Of a stretch of 37,166 nt of DNA, positions 23,817 through 31,887 are shown piece after piece; within the stretch, counting starts at the first letter, position 1; every line of letters starts with the position of its first letter. Below the pieces are notes generated by a model. The model saw only the letters and a list, made by a program, of their open reading frames with translations, had not been told where the DNA came from and ran no database searches. Source of the stretch: a virus; the IMG/VR virus record IMGVR_UViG_3300034111_000097, positions 1 through 37,166 of that record. One strand, written 5' to 3'. The translations under genes were made by a program, and so were the position numbers.

Positions 23817-24332
23817 ATGAGTCACCAGCAGCAACTTAGTTTTGTGACCAGTGTCAAAGCCCAATTCCCAGAATACTTCAGCCAGACCAAGGTCTTGGAA
23901 GTTGGCTCTTTGAACATCAACGGCAGCGTGAAGCAGTTTTTTGAGAATCCAGACAAATACATTGGCTGTGACTTGGGGGAAGGCCCAGGGGTGGACATTG
24001 TGTGCCGAGGCCATGAGCTGCCATACCCAGACGGGATATTTGATGTGGTGATCTCATGCGAGTGCTTTGAGCATGACAAGCACTGGGAAAAGACGTTTCA
24101 AAAGATGATTGACTTAGTGCGGGAGGGTGGTCTGGTGATTTTCTCCTGTGCCACAATAGGCAGACCAGAGCATGGCACGAGTCGGGCATCACCGATAGAC
24201 GCGCCATTTACAAACGATTACTACCAAAATTTGAGGGAGGAAGATTTCAATGACTTCAAGCCTTTCTTCAAACAATACAAATTTGGCCAGTGCCTTAGTG
24301 CAAAAGACCTATATTTTTGGGGATTGAAATGA
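23817..24332 (+). CDS. Class I SAM-dependent methyltransferase
   Basis: A 171-residue methyltransferase of the small Methyltransf_11 type. Motif I is VLEVGS (26-31), the acidic ribose-binding residue is Asp52 in GCDL, and post-I/II motifs are FDVVISCECFEH (75-86) and GGLVIF. AAGGA precedes the ATG. The neighbourhood with two glycosyltransferases suggests it methylates a sugar; a small-molecule or protein target cannot be excluded. The stop overlaps the portal start. Confidence 0.8.
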   Translation: MSHQQQLSFVTSVKAQFPEYFSQTKVLEVGSLNINGSVKQFFENPDKYIGCDLGEGPGVDIVCRGHELPYPDGIFDVVISCECFEHDKHWEKTFQKMIDLVREGGLVIFSCATIGRPEHGTSRASPIDAPFTNDYYQNLREEDFNDFKPFFKQYKFGQCLSAKDLYFWGLK

Positions 24333-26536
24333 ACGATATTGAAAACCTATCCACCGACATTGCAGCCACCGAGCCAATGGATGATGCAGAGCTGCAAGCC
24401 ATTGTCACGCAAGACCTGACCGATGCCATCAGCTATGTGGACAGTGATCTGTCACCCACACGCGCCAAGGGGACTGAATACTATCGCGGTGATTTATTTG
24501 GCAATGAGGTCGAAGGCAACAGCAAGGTGGTGGCCATGGAAGTGCGGGACACTGTCTCGGCCATGCTGCCAAGTCTGATGCGCGTTTTCTTTAATTCTGA
24601 GAATGTGGTCGAGTTTGCACCGCGTGGCCCAGAAGATGTGAAGATGGCCCAGCAGGCGACCGACTACGCAAACTATGTTTTCCAGAATGACAACAACGGG
24701 TTTCTGACCAGTTATGCCATTTTCAAAGATGCACTGGTGCGTAAATGCGGCATTGCCAAATTCTGGTGGGAAGACGAAGAGAAGGTCCGAATTGAAGAGT
24801 ACACCGGCCTCGATGACCAGACCTTAGAAATGCTGATGCAAGAGCCTGGTGGCGAGGTCAAGATCATCACATCCTACCCAGACCCTGCCATTGATGAAGC
24901 GCAGCTCACAACTGTGGACCCCATGACTGGTCAACCCATGGTGATGCCTGCACCGATGATCCATGATGTGCAGATCAAGCGCATCACAAAGGATGGCCGG
25001 ATCAGGATCATGGCCGTGCCACCAGAGGAATTGCTACTGGACAGACGCGCCAGATCGTTTGACGATTCGACCATCATTGCCCACCGGCAAATGGCCACCA
25101 TGGCTGATTTATTGGCCATGGGCTATGACCAGGATGAGATCGAAGAGAATATGTCATCGACTGACTTAGACAGCAATGATGAGTATTTAGCGCGCCAGCC
25201 ACTGTCCACGACATTTGGCACAAATGACGCTGCCAACCCGATGATGCGCAGAGTGCTGTACATCGAGGCTTATTCCCGCGTTGACTATGATGGTGACGGC
25301 ATTGCAGAGCTGCGCAAGGTCTGCTGCATGGGTGGCGGCTATAAGGTTGTCAGGAATCTGCCTGCCAGCTACATCCCCTTTGCTGACTTTCCATGTGACC
25401 CAGAGCCACACACAAGCCCACTTGAGGCAATGTCGATTTTTGACATCACCCGCGACTTGCAAGAGATCAAGTCTGAAATACTCAGGAACACATTGGACAG
25501 TCTGGCCCAGTCAATCCACCCGCGCACAGCGGTGGTCGAAGGCCAAGTCAATATCGATGATGTCTTGAACAACGAGACAGGCGCGATCATTCGCATGAGA
25601 GCGCCTGGCATGGTCCAACCCCTGACAACCCCATTTGTGGGTCAGGCCGCATTTCCGATGATGGAATACATGGACCAGATCAAAGAAGATCGCACTGGCA
25701 TGAGCAAGGCCGCAATGGGTCTGAATGCTGACGCATTGCAGTCAAGCACTAAAGCAGCTGTGAATGCAACGATCAATGCCAGCCAAGGCCGAATTGAGCT
25801 GACAGCCCGAATCTTGGCTGAAGGCATGAAAAAGCTATTCAAAGGCATTTTGTTCTTGGCCACAACGCACCAGGACAAAGCCCGAATGGTGCGAATGCGC
25901 AATGAGTGGGTGCAGATCGATCCAAGATTCTGGGACATCAGCATGGATGCCAACATCAACATTGCTTTGGGCAATGGCGACACCAACGAGAAACTGCAAG
26001 CGCTGATGATGATCATGGCCAAGCAAGAGCAAATCTTGCAGCAGCTTGGCCCGACCAATCCCTTGGTCACGCCACAGCAGTTTAGTAATACCCTGCGAAA
26101 AATCGTAGAGTTATCGGGTTTCAAAGATTCGACCAGCTTTTTCCAAGATATCCCTGCCGACTATGTGCCACCCACGCCAACACCAAAACCATCACCCGAA
26201 GAGGTGCTGGCTCAAGTGCAGGCCGAGTCGATCAAGGCAGATATCCAGAAGAAAGCAGCCGAGCTAGAGCTAAAGCGCCAGCAGATGATGATGGATGACG
26301 ATCTGACCCGCGACAAGATGGCCCAAGATTTGTATCTCAAAAAGTATGAAATTGAGTTAAAGTACAAATCACAGATCAGTACAGCCGAAATTGATGCGGC
26401 CCAGAATATTGATCGTGAAGCAATGCGTCAGCAGGCATTGTTGGCCCAGCAGCAGGCGGCACAGTTTGTGTCCCAGCCGCAGCCACCAGCGCCTGAGATG
26501 ATGCCCCCATCAACCTTTCAAGGAATGGCACAGTAA
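24329..26536 (+). CDS. Portal protein (P22-like)
   Basis: A 735-residue portal protein, close to P22 gp1 (725). The ATG at 24329 overlaps the methyltransferase stop. Typical parts are an early acidic stretch (TDAISYVDSDLSPTRAKG, then EYYRGDLFGNE), a core with VRDTVSAMLPSLMRVFF, the phrase DFPCDPEPHTSPLEAMSIFD and the later NTLDSLAQSIHPRTAVVEG segment, then a long Gln/Glu/Ala-rich helical C-terminus (about 600-735) that would form the barrel. Twelve subunits form the DNA channel at one vertex. It is followed by scaffold and capsid genes, as usual. Confidence 0.9.
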   Translation: MNDIENLSTDIAATEPMDDAELQAIVTQDLTDAISYVDSDLSPTRAKGTEYYRGDLFGNEVEGNSKVVAMEVRDTVSAMLPSLMRVFFNSENVVEFAPRGPEDVKMAQQATDYANYVFQNDNNGFLTSYAIFKDALVRKCGIAKFWWEDEEKVRIEEYTGLDDQTLEMLMQEPGGEVKIITSYPDPAIDEAQLTTVDPMTGQPMVMPAPMIHDVQIKRITKDGRIRIMAVPPEELLLDRRARSFDDSTIIAHRQMATMADLLAMGYDQDEIEENMSSTDLDSNDEYLARQPLSTTFGTNDAANPMMRRVLYIEAYSRVDYDGDGIAELRKVCCMGGGYKVVRNLPASYIPFADFPCDPEPHTSPLEAMSIFDITRDLQEIKSEILRNTLDSLAQSIHPRTAVVEGQVNIDDVLNNETGAIIRMRAPGMVQPLTTPFVGQAAFPMMEYMDQIKEDRTGMSKAAMGLNADALQSSTKAAVNATINASQGRIELTARILAEGMKKLFKGILFLATTHQDKARMVRMRNEWVQIDPRFWDISMDANINIALGNGDTNEKLQALMMIMAKQEQILQQLGPTNPLVTPQQFSNTLRKIVELSGFKDSTSFFQDIPADYVPPTPTPKPSPEEVLAQVQAESIKADIQKKAAELELKRQQMMMDDDLTRDKMAQDLYLKKYEIELKYKSQISTAEIDAAQNIDREAMRQQALLAQQQAAQFVSQPQPPAPEMMPPSTFQGMAQ

Positions 26537-26800
26537 GTGACAAACGAAGACCAAGTAAATAAAGGCCGAAAGGCCAAGCAGCTGCTAGAGGATGAAACCC
26601 TCAACAATGCAATTGCAAAATTAGAAGGCGACCAACTTTGGGTATTTCGTTCATCGAAACCCGAAGAGTCTGCGAGGCGCGAGACAGCGTGGTGTATGTT
26701 GCAGGCCATTGATGGCCTAAGACAAGAGTTGATCAAAATAATGGACAACGGGAAAATTGCACAGAACGCTATCAGCAAATCACAGAAAACCTTAATTTAA
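26537..26800 (+). CDS. Small helical protein between portal and scaffold
   Basis: An 87-residue charged helical protein. The only suitable start is GTG 26537, immediately after the portal stop. LLEDETLNNAIAKLEGDQLWVFR and the conserved WCMLQAIDGLRQELI segment are seen in small phage proteins at this position; function is unknown. A coiled-coil role in prohead assembly is possible. The nine bases after its stop lead to the scaffold gene. Confidence 0.7.
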   Translation: MTNEDQVNKGRKAKQLLEDETLNNAIAKLEGDQLWVFRSSKPEESARRETAWCMLQAIDGLRQELIKIMDNGKIAQNAISKSQKTLI

Positions 26801-26809
26801 GAAAATACT

Positions 26810-27790
26810 ATGGCAGAAATACAATCAATGAATATGGCCGATGCGGCCAGTGCTATCTCGGCAATGTTAGCCCCCGAACAGGGACAAGCAGAACTTGACG
26901 AGACGCAGCCAGCCGAAGAGTCTGAAGAGGACTTAGAGGCAGCGGCTTCTGAGGAGGATGAGTCTGGTGTGGAAGACGCGCCAGATGAAGAGACCCCAGA
27001 AGAACAGTCCGAAGAACAGGAAGAGGCCGAAGAGGGCGAACAGCCACAGACTTTCACTGTCAAAGTTGACGGCAAGGAAGTTTCTGTCACGCTAGACGAA
27101 CTTCAGAAGGGCTATTCCAGGACTCAGGACTACACTCGGAAAACGCAGCAGATTGCCGAAGTGCGAAAGCAAGTCGAGCAAGAAACGCAAGCAGTCCGAG
27201 CCGAGCGTGAGCAATACGCTCAATTGTTGGGAGCATTGCAAGCCCAACTTCAGTCTTCAGAGCCTCAGATCGATTTGGAACGTCTTTATCACGAAGACCC
27301 AATCGAGTGGGTGAGGCAAAAGGAAGTCATGCGGGAGCGACAAGAGAAATTAGGTGCTATTCAGTCCGAGCAGCAACGACTTTCTCAGGTGGCCCAGTAT
27401 GAACAGCAGCGAGCCATGGAAGCCCAATTTGCCAGCCAGCAAGAAGCTCTCTTGGCCGCTTTGCCCGATTGGAAAGACCCCAAAAAGGCAAAGGCCGAAA
27501 AGGCGCTGGTGATTGAGTCTGCGAAGGCAGCAGGCTTTTCCGATGAAGACTTGAAGAGCGTTTACGACCACCGACTGGTTTTACTGCTGCGTAAAGCAGC
27601 ACTGTTTGACCAGATGGTAAGTAAACGCCAAGGCATTAAGCCTGTGGTGAACAATGGCCCACGAACAGCCAAGCCTGGTGCAGCTGGTCGGGTTTCGACA
27701 ACAACTGAGAGTGTGCGAGCAAAGCAGCGTCTTGCAAAAACTGGTCGCATCGATGATGCGGCTTCTGCAATTGAACATTTATTGAAATGA
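26810..27790 (+). CDS. Scaffolding protein
   Basis: A 326-residue protein with the features of podoviral scaffolds: very acidic first third (Glu/Asp/Ala, about 20-85), a short beta segment (TFTVKVDGKEVSVTLDE), a long Gln/Glu-rich coiled coil (about 110-220), and a basic C-terminal end (AKPGAAGRVSTTTES then Lys/Arg-rich) that could bind the capsid. It lies between portal and capsid. It would guide assembly and leave the shell before packaging. Confidence 0.85.
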   Translation: MAEIQSMNMADAASAISAMLAPEQGQAELDETQPAEESEEDLEAAASEEDESGVEDAPDEETPEEQSEEQEEAEEGEQPQTFTVKVDGKEVSVTLDELQKGYSRTQDYTRKTQQIAEVRKQVEQETQAVRAEREQYAQLLGALQAQLQSSEPQIDLERLYHEDPIEWVRQKEVMRERQEKLGAIQSEQQRLSQVAQYEQQRAMEAQFASQQEALLAALPDWKDPKKAKAEKALVIESAKAAGFSDEDLKSVYDHRLVLLLRKAALFDQMVSKRQGIKPVVNNGPRTAKPGAAGRVSTTTESVRAKQRLAKTGRIDDAASAIEHLLK

Positions 27791-27797
27791 GGAAATT

Positions 27798-28534
27798 ATG
27801 GCTATCGTAAGTAACACATTCCTGACCTACTCTGCAAAGGGTATTCGGGAGGATTTGAGCAATATTATTACAAATATAGCTCCAGAGGAAACTCCATATG
27901 CTTCAAACATTGGCCGTGAAAACGTGTCCAATGCTTTGTTTGAGTTCCAAACAGATACCCTTGCCGCAGCTGCTGCCAATGCACAGCTTGAGGGTGACGA
28001 TGTCGCATCGTTTGACGCTGTGACTGCAACTGTGCGTATGCAAAACTACTGCCAGATTTCACGCAAGACAATCATCTTGTCGGCCACTGAAGAAGTGGTC
28101 AACAAGGCAGGGCGTCGCAGTGAGCTGGCCTACCAAATCGCGAAAAGGGGCGCTGAATTACGTCGCGATCAAGAATTCTCTATGCTGAATGGCGCAGTGG
28201 CCGCAGCTGGTGATTCTACGACTGCCCGTGCGACTGCTTCTTTGGGTGCGTTTATCAAAACGAACACAGATAAGCAGACCAATGGTACTGATCCATCTTA
28301 TACAACGCTGCCAAACAGCGCCCGTACAGATGGCACAGTGCGCACATTTACTGAAACCATTCTCAAGAATGTGATTCAAAAAGTGTGGTCACAAGGTGGT
28401 ACACCTAAGATTTTGATGTGCGGTCCTGTTAACAAGCAGCGCGTGTCAGGCTTCTCTGGTATTGCCTCAAGCCGTTTCAACATTGATGGAGGCGCAAAGC
28501 CAGCAACCCTCGTGGGCGCTGTCGATATCTACGT
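27798..28534 (+). CDS. Major capsid protein, exon 1 (gene split by group I intron)
   Basis: The first 245 codons plus two bases of a DUF5309 (SU10-type) major capsid protein. It opens NTFLTYSAKGIREDLSNI, characteristic of the family, followed by IAPEETPYASNIGRENV. Read on without splicing it meets TAA at 28539-28541, truncating the shell protein to 247 residues in mid-domain at VDIYVN. The joined product (27798-28534 plus 28799-29024) has 320 residues, normal for the family, and reads VDIYV-SDFGNVQV across the junction. GAGGAAATT precedes the ATG. Gene-callers would report this as a shortened ORF. Confidence 0.92.
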
Positions 28535-28798
28535 TAACTAATGGCGTCGATAAGCAGTAATGCTTATTTGTAACTAGGTGAATTCGGTGAACCTCCTAAC
28601 TGTCAAGCCGGACAAAGGACAATACCGAGCCAAGCCGAGAAATCGGAAGGTGTAACGACTAGAGGCGGGAGCCTCGTAGGACCAAGCGGTCCGAAGTGCC
28701 TAGCCCCAGAAATGGGTGAAGAGATAGTCTGATCTACCAGGTAACTGGTAGCCTCGAAAGAGGGATGAGAAGGTAGCGAGTCTCATTTAACATTGATG
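28535..28798 (+). ncRNA. Group I self-splicing intron (IA-like) without homing endonuclease
   Basis: P1 pairs the exon end (28526-28534) with the guide at 28544-28552 with a U-G pair at the splice site. P2: 28551-28556/28561-28566. P3: CTAGG 28574-28578/CCTAG 28699-28703. P4: TCGGT 28584-28588/ACCGA 28624-28628. P5/P5a: 28592-28618. P6: 28635-28646 with a GAAA loop. P7: GACTA 28657-28661/TAGTC 28725-28729. P7.1 (28662-28675) and P7.2 (28679-28692) mark subgroup IA. P8: 28705-28716. P9-P9.2: 28734-28785. The intron ends in G (28798). No endonuclease is encoded, so it is not self-mobile now. Confidence 0.93.
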
Positions 28799-29024
28799 CA
28801 GTGATTTCGGCAATGTGCAAGTGATTGCAAACCGCTTCCAGCGTGAGCGCGATGCATGGGTGATTGATCCTGACTACGCCAAGATGACTATGCTGCGCCC
28901 TTACAGCCAAGTCGAATTGGCCAAGACTGGCGATGCTGAAAAGCGTATGCTGATCGTTGAGTGGGGTCACAAGGTGACTTCTGAGCTGGCCCATGGTTTG
29001 GCCGCTGACTTGATCACTTCTTAA
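28799..29024 (+). CDS. Major capsid protein, exon 2
   Basis: The last part of the capsid gene: CA GTG ATT ... read in the phase set by exon 1, giving V-S-D-F-G-N-V-Q-V-I-A then NRFQRERDAWVIDPDYAKM and ending in GLAADLITS. The first base completes the Val codon begun in exon 1. An unspliced call would start at GTG 28815 and give only 69 residues. The NRFQ/WVIDP block is conserved in DUF5309 proteins, so an intact capsid requires both exons. An intrinsic terminator follows 15 bases after the stop. Confidence 0.92.
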
Positions 29025-29039
29025 TCGAAGGTAAACGGA

Positions 29040-29068
29040 AAGGGCCAGGGAAACTTGGCCCTTTTTTT
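29040..29068 (+). terminator. Intrinsic terminator after the capsid gene
   Basis: An eight-base-pair stem AAGGGCCA (29040-29047)/TGGCCCTT (29056-29063) with an eight-base loop, followed by T to 29068. It would end or attenuate the head-gene transcript, and the next gene starts only three bases later. Confidence 0.88.
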
Positions 29069-29071
29069 AAA

Positions 29072-29389
29072 ATGATTCACAAAAGACTATTTAGCGAAAA
29101 CAAAGATCAAGGCATCAAACGAATCTGGCATGAAAACCCAGAAACTGGCGATGTGACCATTGAGACCCAACAAGATGTCACAGCGGTGATTGAGGCCAAC
29201 AAGGCCATCTATAACGCTGTGGATGAGAAAGCCAACTGGACTGGTGAATGGCACTTGGTGGCATCCATCCCCGAATCCCTTTATTACAAGATGAAGGCCG
29301 AGGGCAAGATCGATGACCAGGAGTACATGAAGCGCTGGCTCAACGATTCCGACAACCAATTTTTTAGAACTCGCCCTGGGAAAGTATGA
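29072..29389 (+). CDS. Hypothetical virion-assembly protein
   Basis: A 105-residue protein starting at ATG 29072, right after the terminator, without a clear ribosome binding site. The opening HKRLFSENKDQGIKRIWHE and the later TIETQQDVTAVIEANK and KRWLNDSDNQFFRTRPG are familiar from small genes between capsid and adaptor in many podoviruses, but the role is not established. The stop overlaps the next ATG. It may be a head-completion or tail-attachment factor. Confidence 0.7.
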   Translation: MIHKRLFSENKDQGIKRIWHENPETGDVTIETQQDVTAVIEANKAIYNAVDEKANWTGEWHLVASIPESLYYKMKAEGKIDDQEYMKRWLNDSDNQFFRTRPGKV

Positions 29390-30036
29390 ACTACATTGCT
29401 GTATGCACACCGGCCCGTGATCAGGTCCACACAAATTACACCTATTGCATGGTGAATATGGTGGCCTATCACACACTCAACACCACAGACGCAATCAGTC
29501 TGAAATTGATGCAAGGCACGATTATCCAAAACCAAAGGGCTGACCTTTGCTTGGATGCCATGGCCGAGGGCTGCACACACATTCTTTTCATTGATTCGGA
29601 CATGACGTTTCCACAGGACATGGTCCAGCGGCTCTTGAAGCACGACAAAGAGATTGTGGCTGCCAACTGTGCCAGGCGCAGAATGCCCACTGGACCAACT
29701 GCCCAGAACTATGACGAGAACGGCAAGCGCCAATCGGTCTACACCATGCCAGAATCGACTGGATTGGAAGAGGTGGGAAGCATTGGAACGGGCATAATGC
29801 TGATCAAGCGCGAGGTGTTTGAGGGCATGAGTGAGCCATGGTTTGATATGCCATGGCAGACCACCAGAGGCTACATGGGAGAAGATGTGTTCTTTTGTAA
29901 GAAAGCTCAAGAGCTAGGTTACAAGGTCTACATCGACCATGATGTCTCAAAGGAAATTGGCCACATTGGCACATTTGAGTTTCGCCATGAACACACTTGG
30001 ATTGTGAAAGAAGAGATGGAAAAAGAGGCCCAATAA
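29386..30036 (+). CDS. Family 2-like glycosyltransferase
   Basis: A 216-residue GT-A protein inside the head genes. The N-terminal MNYIAVCTPARDQVHTNY is followed by the DSD metal site in ILFIDSDMTFP (Asp70, Asp72), a GTGIMLIKREVF acceptor segment, and GEDVFFC (164-170) with the likely catalytic acid, then His184 and His192. Phages carry such genes to decorate virion proteins. Unlike the pair at 22506-23784 it is flanked by structural genes, so a capsid or tail target is likely. Overlaps at both ends. Confidence 0.78.
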   Translation: MNYIAVCTPARDQVHTNYTYCMVNMVAYHTLNTTDAISLKLMQGTIIQNQRADLCLDAMAEGCTHILFIDSDMTFPQDMVQRLLKHDKEIVAANCARRRMPTGPTAQNYDENGKRQSVYTMPESTGLEEVGSIGTGIMLIKREVFEGMSEPWFDMPWQTTRGYMGEDVFFCKKAQELGYKVYIDHDVSKEIGHIGTFEFRHEHTWIVKEEMEKEAQ

Positions 30037-30659
30037 TGGCACTGACTACATACGCGGAACTGAAGACATCCATTGGTGACTGGCTGAACCGGTCAGACCT
30101 GACTTCTGTCATTCCTGACTTTATCTCTCTGGCCGAGGCACAAGTGGAACGCACACTGCGCACCAGGCAGATGATTGTCAGGGCCAATGCGTCTTTTGAT
30201 GCGCAATATGGCGCAGTGCCAAGTGACTTTTTGGAGGTTAAATCCCTCAAACTCACAAGCACAAACCCCCAGACACCATTGCAGTTTTTGAGCATTGATG
30301 CCTTGGATAATGAGATGACCAAGTACACGGCCAGCGGCAAGCCCAAATTCTTTGGTGTGGTCGGTGGCCAATTCCGAATTGTCCCGACACCAGACAGTAA
30401 CTACACGACCGAGCTGACCTATTACGCAAAGTTGACAAAGTTATCAAGCAGTGTCTCAAGCAATTGGCTTTTGGCCTCAAGTCCCGACATTTATCTGTAT
30501 GGCGCATTGCTCCAGGCTGCCCCATACTTGCAAGATGATGCGAGAATCCAGACATGGGCAACGCTGTATGAGCGAGCCTTAAATGACGCGCAAACTGCCG
30601 ATGATCGCGGTGCATCTTCTGGTGGTGCATTGCTAACCCGTGCAAAGACTTTTGGATAA
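30036..30659 (+). CDS. Head-tail adaptor protein (P22 gp4-like)
   Basis: A 207-residue adaptor starting at ATG 30036, which shares a base with the previous stop. It is all helical, with DWLNRSDLTSVIPDFISLAEAQVERTLRTRQM in the N-terminal part (given as motifs: WLNRSDL, DFISLAEAQ, RTLRTRQM) and a central strand pair FRIVPTPDSN/ELTYYAKL. This matches podoviral adaptors that bind under the portal. It closes the head-assembly block; tail genes follow. Confidence 0.8.
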   Translation: MALTTYAELKTSIGDWLNRSDLTSVIPDFISLAEAQVERTLRTRQMIVRANASFDAQYGAVPSDFLEVKSLKLTSTNPQTPLQFLSIDALDNEMTKYTASGKPKFFGVVGGQFRIVPTPDSNYTTELTYYAKLTKLSSSVSSNWLLASSPDIYLYGALLQAAPYLQDDARIQTWATLYERALNDAQTADDRGASSGGALLTRAKTFG

Positions 30660-30669
30660 GGACTAGACC

Positions 30670-31065
30670 ATGTCATCTTTCAGCGACTACACCGAAAACC
30701 TAGTTTTAAATTTTCTATTTACAACGAACACGGCCACGCGCCCCACTGCCTGGTATGTTGGCCTTTTCACGGCTGCCCCAAGCGACACGGGTGGCGGCAC
30801 TGAGGTGTCTGGCAGCGCCTACGCACGGGTGGTCACTGGCACGATCTCCGGCTCTGGCACGGCCACGACATTCACCAATGCAGCGGCCATCGAGTTTGCA
30901 GCTGCTTCTGGCGGTAACTGGGGATCAGTAGGCTGGGCTGGCATTTTTGATGCAAGCACATCCGGCAATCTATTAGCCTGGGCTCCACTCACCACAGCGC
31001 GCACCATCAATGATGGTGATGTCTTGCGCATTCCAGCCGCATCTTTGAGCATCACATTGGCCTGA
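30670..31065 (+). CDS. Phage tail fibre-like protein (Gp80 family type)
   Basis: A 131-residue protein with the pattern TAWYVGLFTAAPSDTGGGTEVSG then YARVV, and a C-terminal GNLLAWAPLTTARTINDGD followed by SLSITLA. This is the signature of the Gp80-like tail protein family (a beta-rich, trimer-forming domain of tail fibres). ATG 30670 has AAGGACT upstream. It sits at the head of the tail/fibre block. Confidence 0.78.
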   Translation: MSSFSDYTENLVLNFLFTTNTATRPTAWYVGLFTAAPSDTGGGTEVSGSAYARVVTGTISGSGTATTFTNAAAIEFAAASGGNWGSVGWAGIFDASTSGNLLAWAPLTTARTINDGDVLRIPAASLSITLA

Positions 31066-31066
31066 T

Positions 31067-31879
31067 ATGGCAGCCTATGGATCGGGGAATTTTGGTGCTG
31101 GCCAATACTCTGATCCGAGGGTAGGCTACGGCTACGGCTCCTACGGCAAGGGAAACTACTCCAGAGGCACATTTGAGCCTCAAGTAATTATTTCAGACAC
31201 CAGCACCATGGCGGTGGCTGGTTCAACTGTTTCCAACGCGCAATTTGAGATTTTTGACCAGTCCACCATGGCGGTGGCTGCCATCAGGTATGTGTCTGCT
31301 GCAATAGCAATCACATCCACTAGCACAATGTCTGTGCAGGCCAATGAGGTCTTTGACGGGGCAATGGCCATCACTGGCACAAGCACCATGGCCGTGGCGG
31401 CCAATAGGCTCACAACTGCATCAGCCACAATCAGCGACACCAGCACCATGGCCGTGGCAGGGGTGCGCTATGCGGTGGGCGCAGCCGCCATCAGCGACAC
31501 AAGCACCATGGCGGTGGCTGGTCTAAGATACGCCATTGGCGCGGCCACTATCACAGACACATCAACCCTGACAGTGTCCACCACCATCATTGGCAATTCT
31601 GGCTTTGCCATGACTGGCACAAGCGTCATGGTGGTAAATGCGCAGCGCAGGCAGCCTGGTGCAATTGCATTCACAGAAACATCATCCATGGCGGTCAATG
31701 CAAGACTAAAATGGGAAGCAGAAAGTGACACGGCAGAATCTTGGGGTGCGATCTCTGATAATTCAGAAACATGGACCCCAATCTCTGACCAGTCAGAAAC
31801 ATGGACTGCAATTAGTGATTCAAGTGAAACTTGGACTCCAATTGCTGATAATAGTGAATCTTGGCAAATTGCCGCATGA
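31067..31879 (+). CDS. Tandem-repeat tail protein
   Basis: A 270-residue protein in three parts. Residues 1-39 are Gly/Tyr-rich. Residues 40-219 are nine exact 20-residue repeats built on (S/T)DTSTMAVA followed by about ten variable residues. Residues 220-269 are five 10-residue repeats (SDxSETWxxI, such as SDNSETWTPI). The repeats suggest a beta-solenoid or fibrous stalk, as in tail fibres. It lies between the Gp80-like protein and a fibre gene with a [12 protein letters not shown] start. Start ATG overlaps the previous stop region. Function is inferred. Confidence 0.75.
   Translation: MAAYGSGNFGAGQYSDPRVGYGYGSYGKGNYSRGTFEPQVIISDTSTMAVAGSTVSNAQFEIFDQSTMAVAAIRYVSAAIAITSTSTMSVQANEVFDGAMAITGTSTMAVAANRLTTASATISDTSTMAVAGVRYAVGAAAISDTSTMAVAGLRYAIGAATITDTSTLTVSTTIIGNSGFAMTGTSVMVVNAQRRQPGAIAFTETSSMAVNARLKWEAESDTAESWGAISDNSETWTPISDQSETWTAISDSSETWTPIADNSESWQIAA
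31184..31723 (+). repeat. Nine 60-nt tandem repeats (20-residue protein repeat)
   Basis: The phrase ending CACCATGGCGGTGGC recurs every 60 bases at the same phase, from 31205 to about 31690, with later units more diverged. Units 5 and 6 are the most alike. The exact period and a codon-preserved core point to duplication by unequal recombination, and copy number could vary between phages. Confidence 0.9.
31724..31873 (+). repeat. Five 30-nt tandem repeats (10-residue repeat)
   Basis: A second repeat family abuts the first, with a 30-base period coding SDxSETWxxI. Trp is kept in all five units and the two-residue turn alternates GAI/TPI/TAI. It probably forms the end of the stalk. Confidence 0.85.
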
Positions 31880-31887
31880 GGTGAAAA

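Noticed and set aside
28535-28798. Homing endonuclease within the intron
   Set aside because: The intron is only 264 bases and has no long reading frame; loops are all short.
27798-29024. Capsid gene broken by frameshift or sequencing error
   Set aside because: A 264-base insert with full group I helices and matching splice sites explains the break far better than an error, and splicing restores the conserved frame exactly.
29284-29910. Minus-strand 208-residue frame
   Set aside because: It is opposite a clear glycosyltransferase and the preceding gene; there is no site and no family resemblance.
31184-31723. CRISPR array
   Set aside because: The 60-base period is codon-locked and encodes a continuous protein repeat; there are no conserved palindromic repeats with unique spacers.
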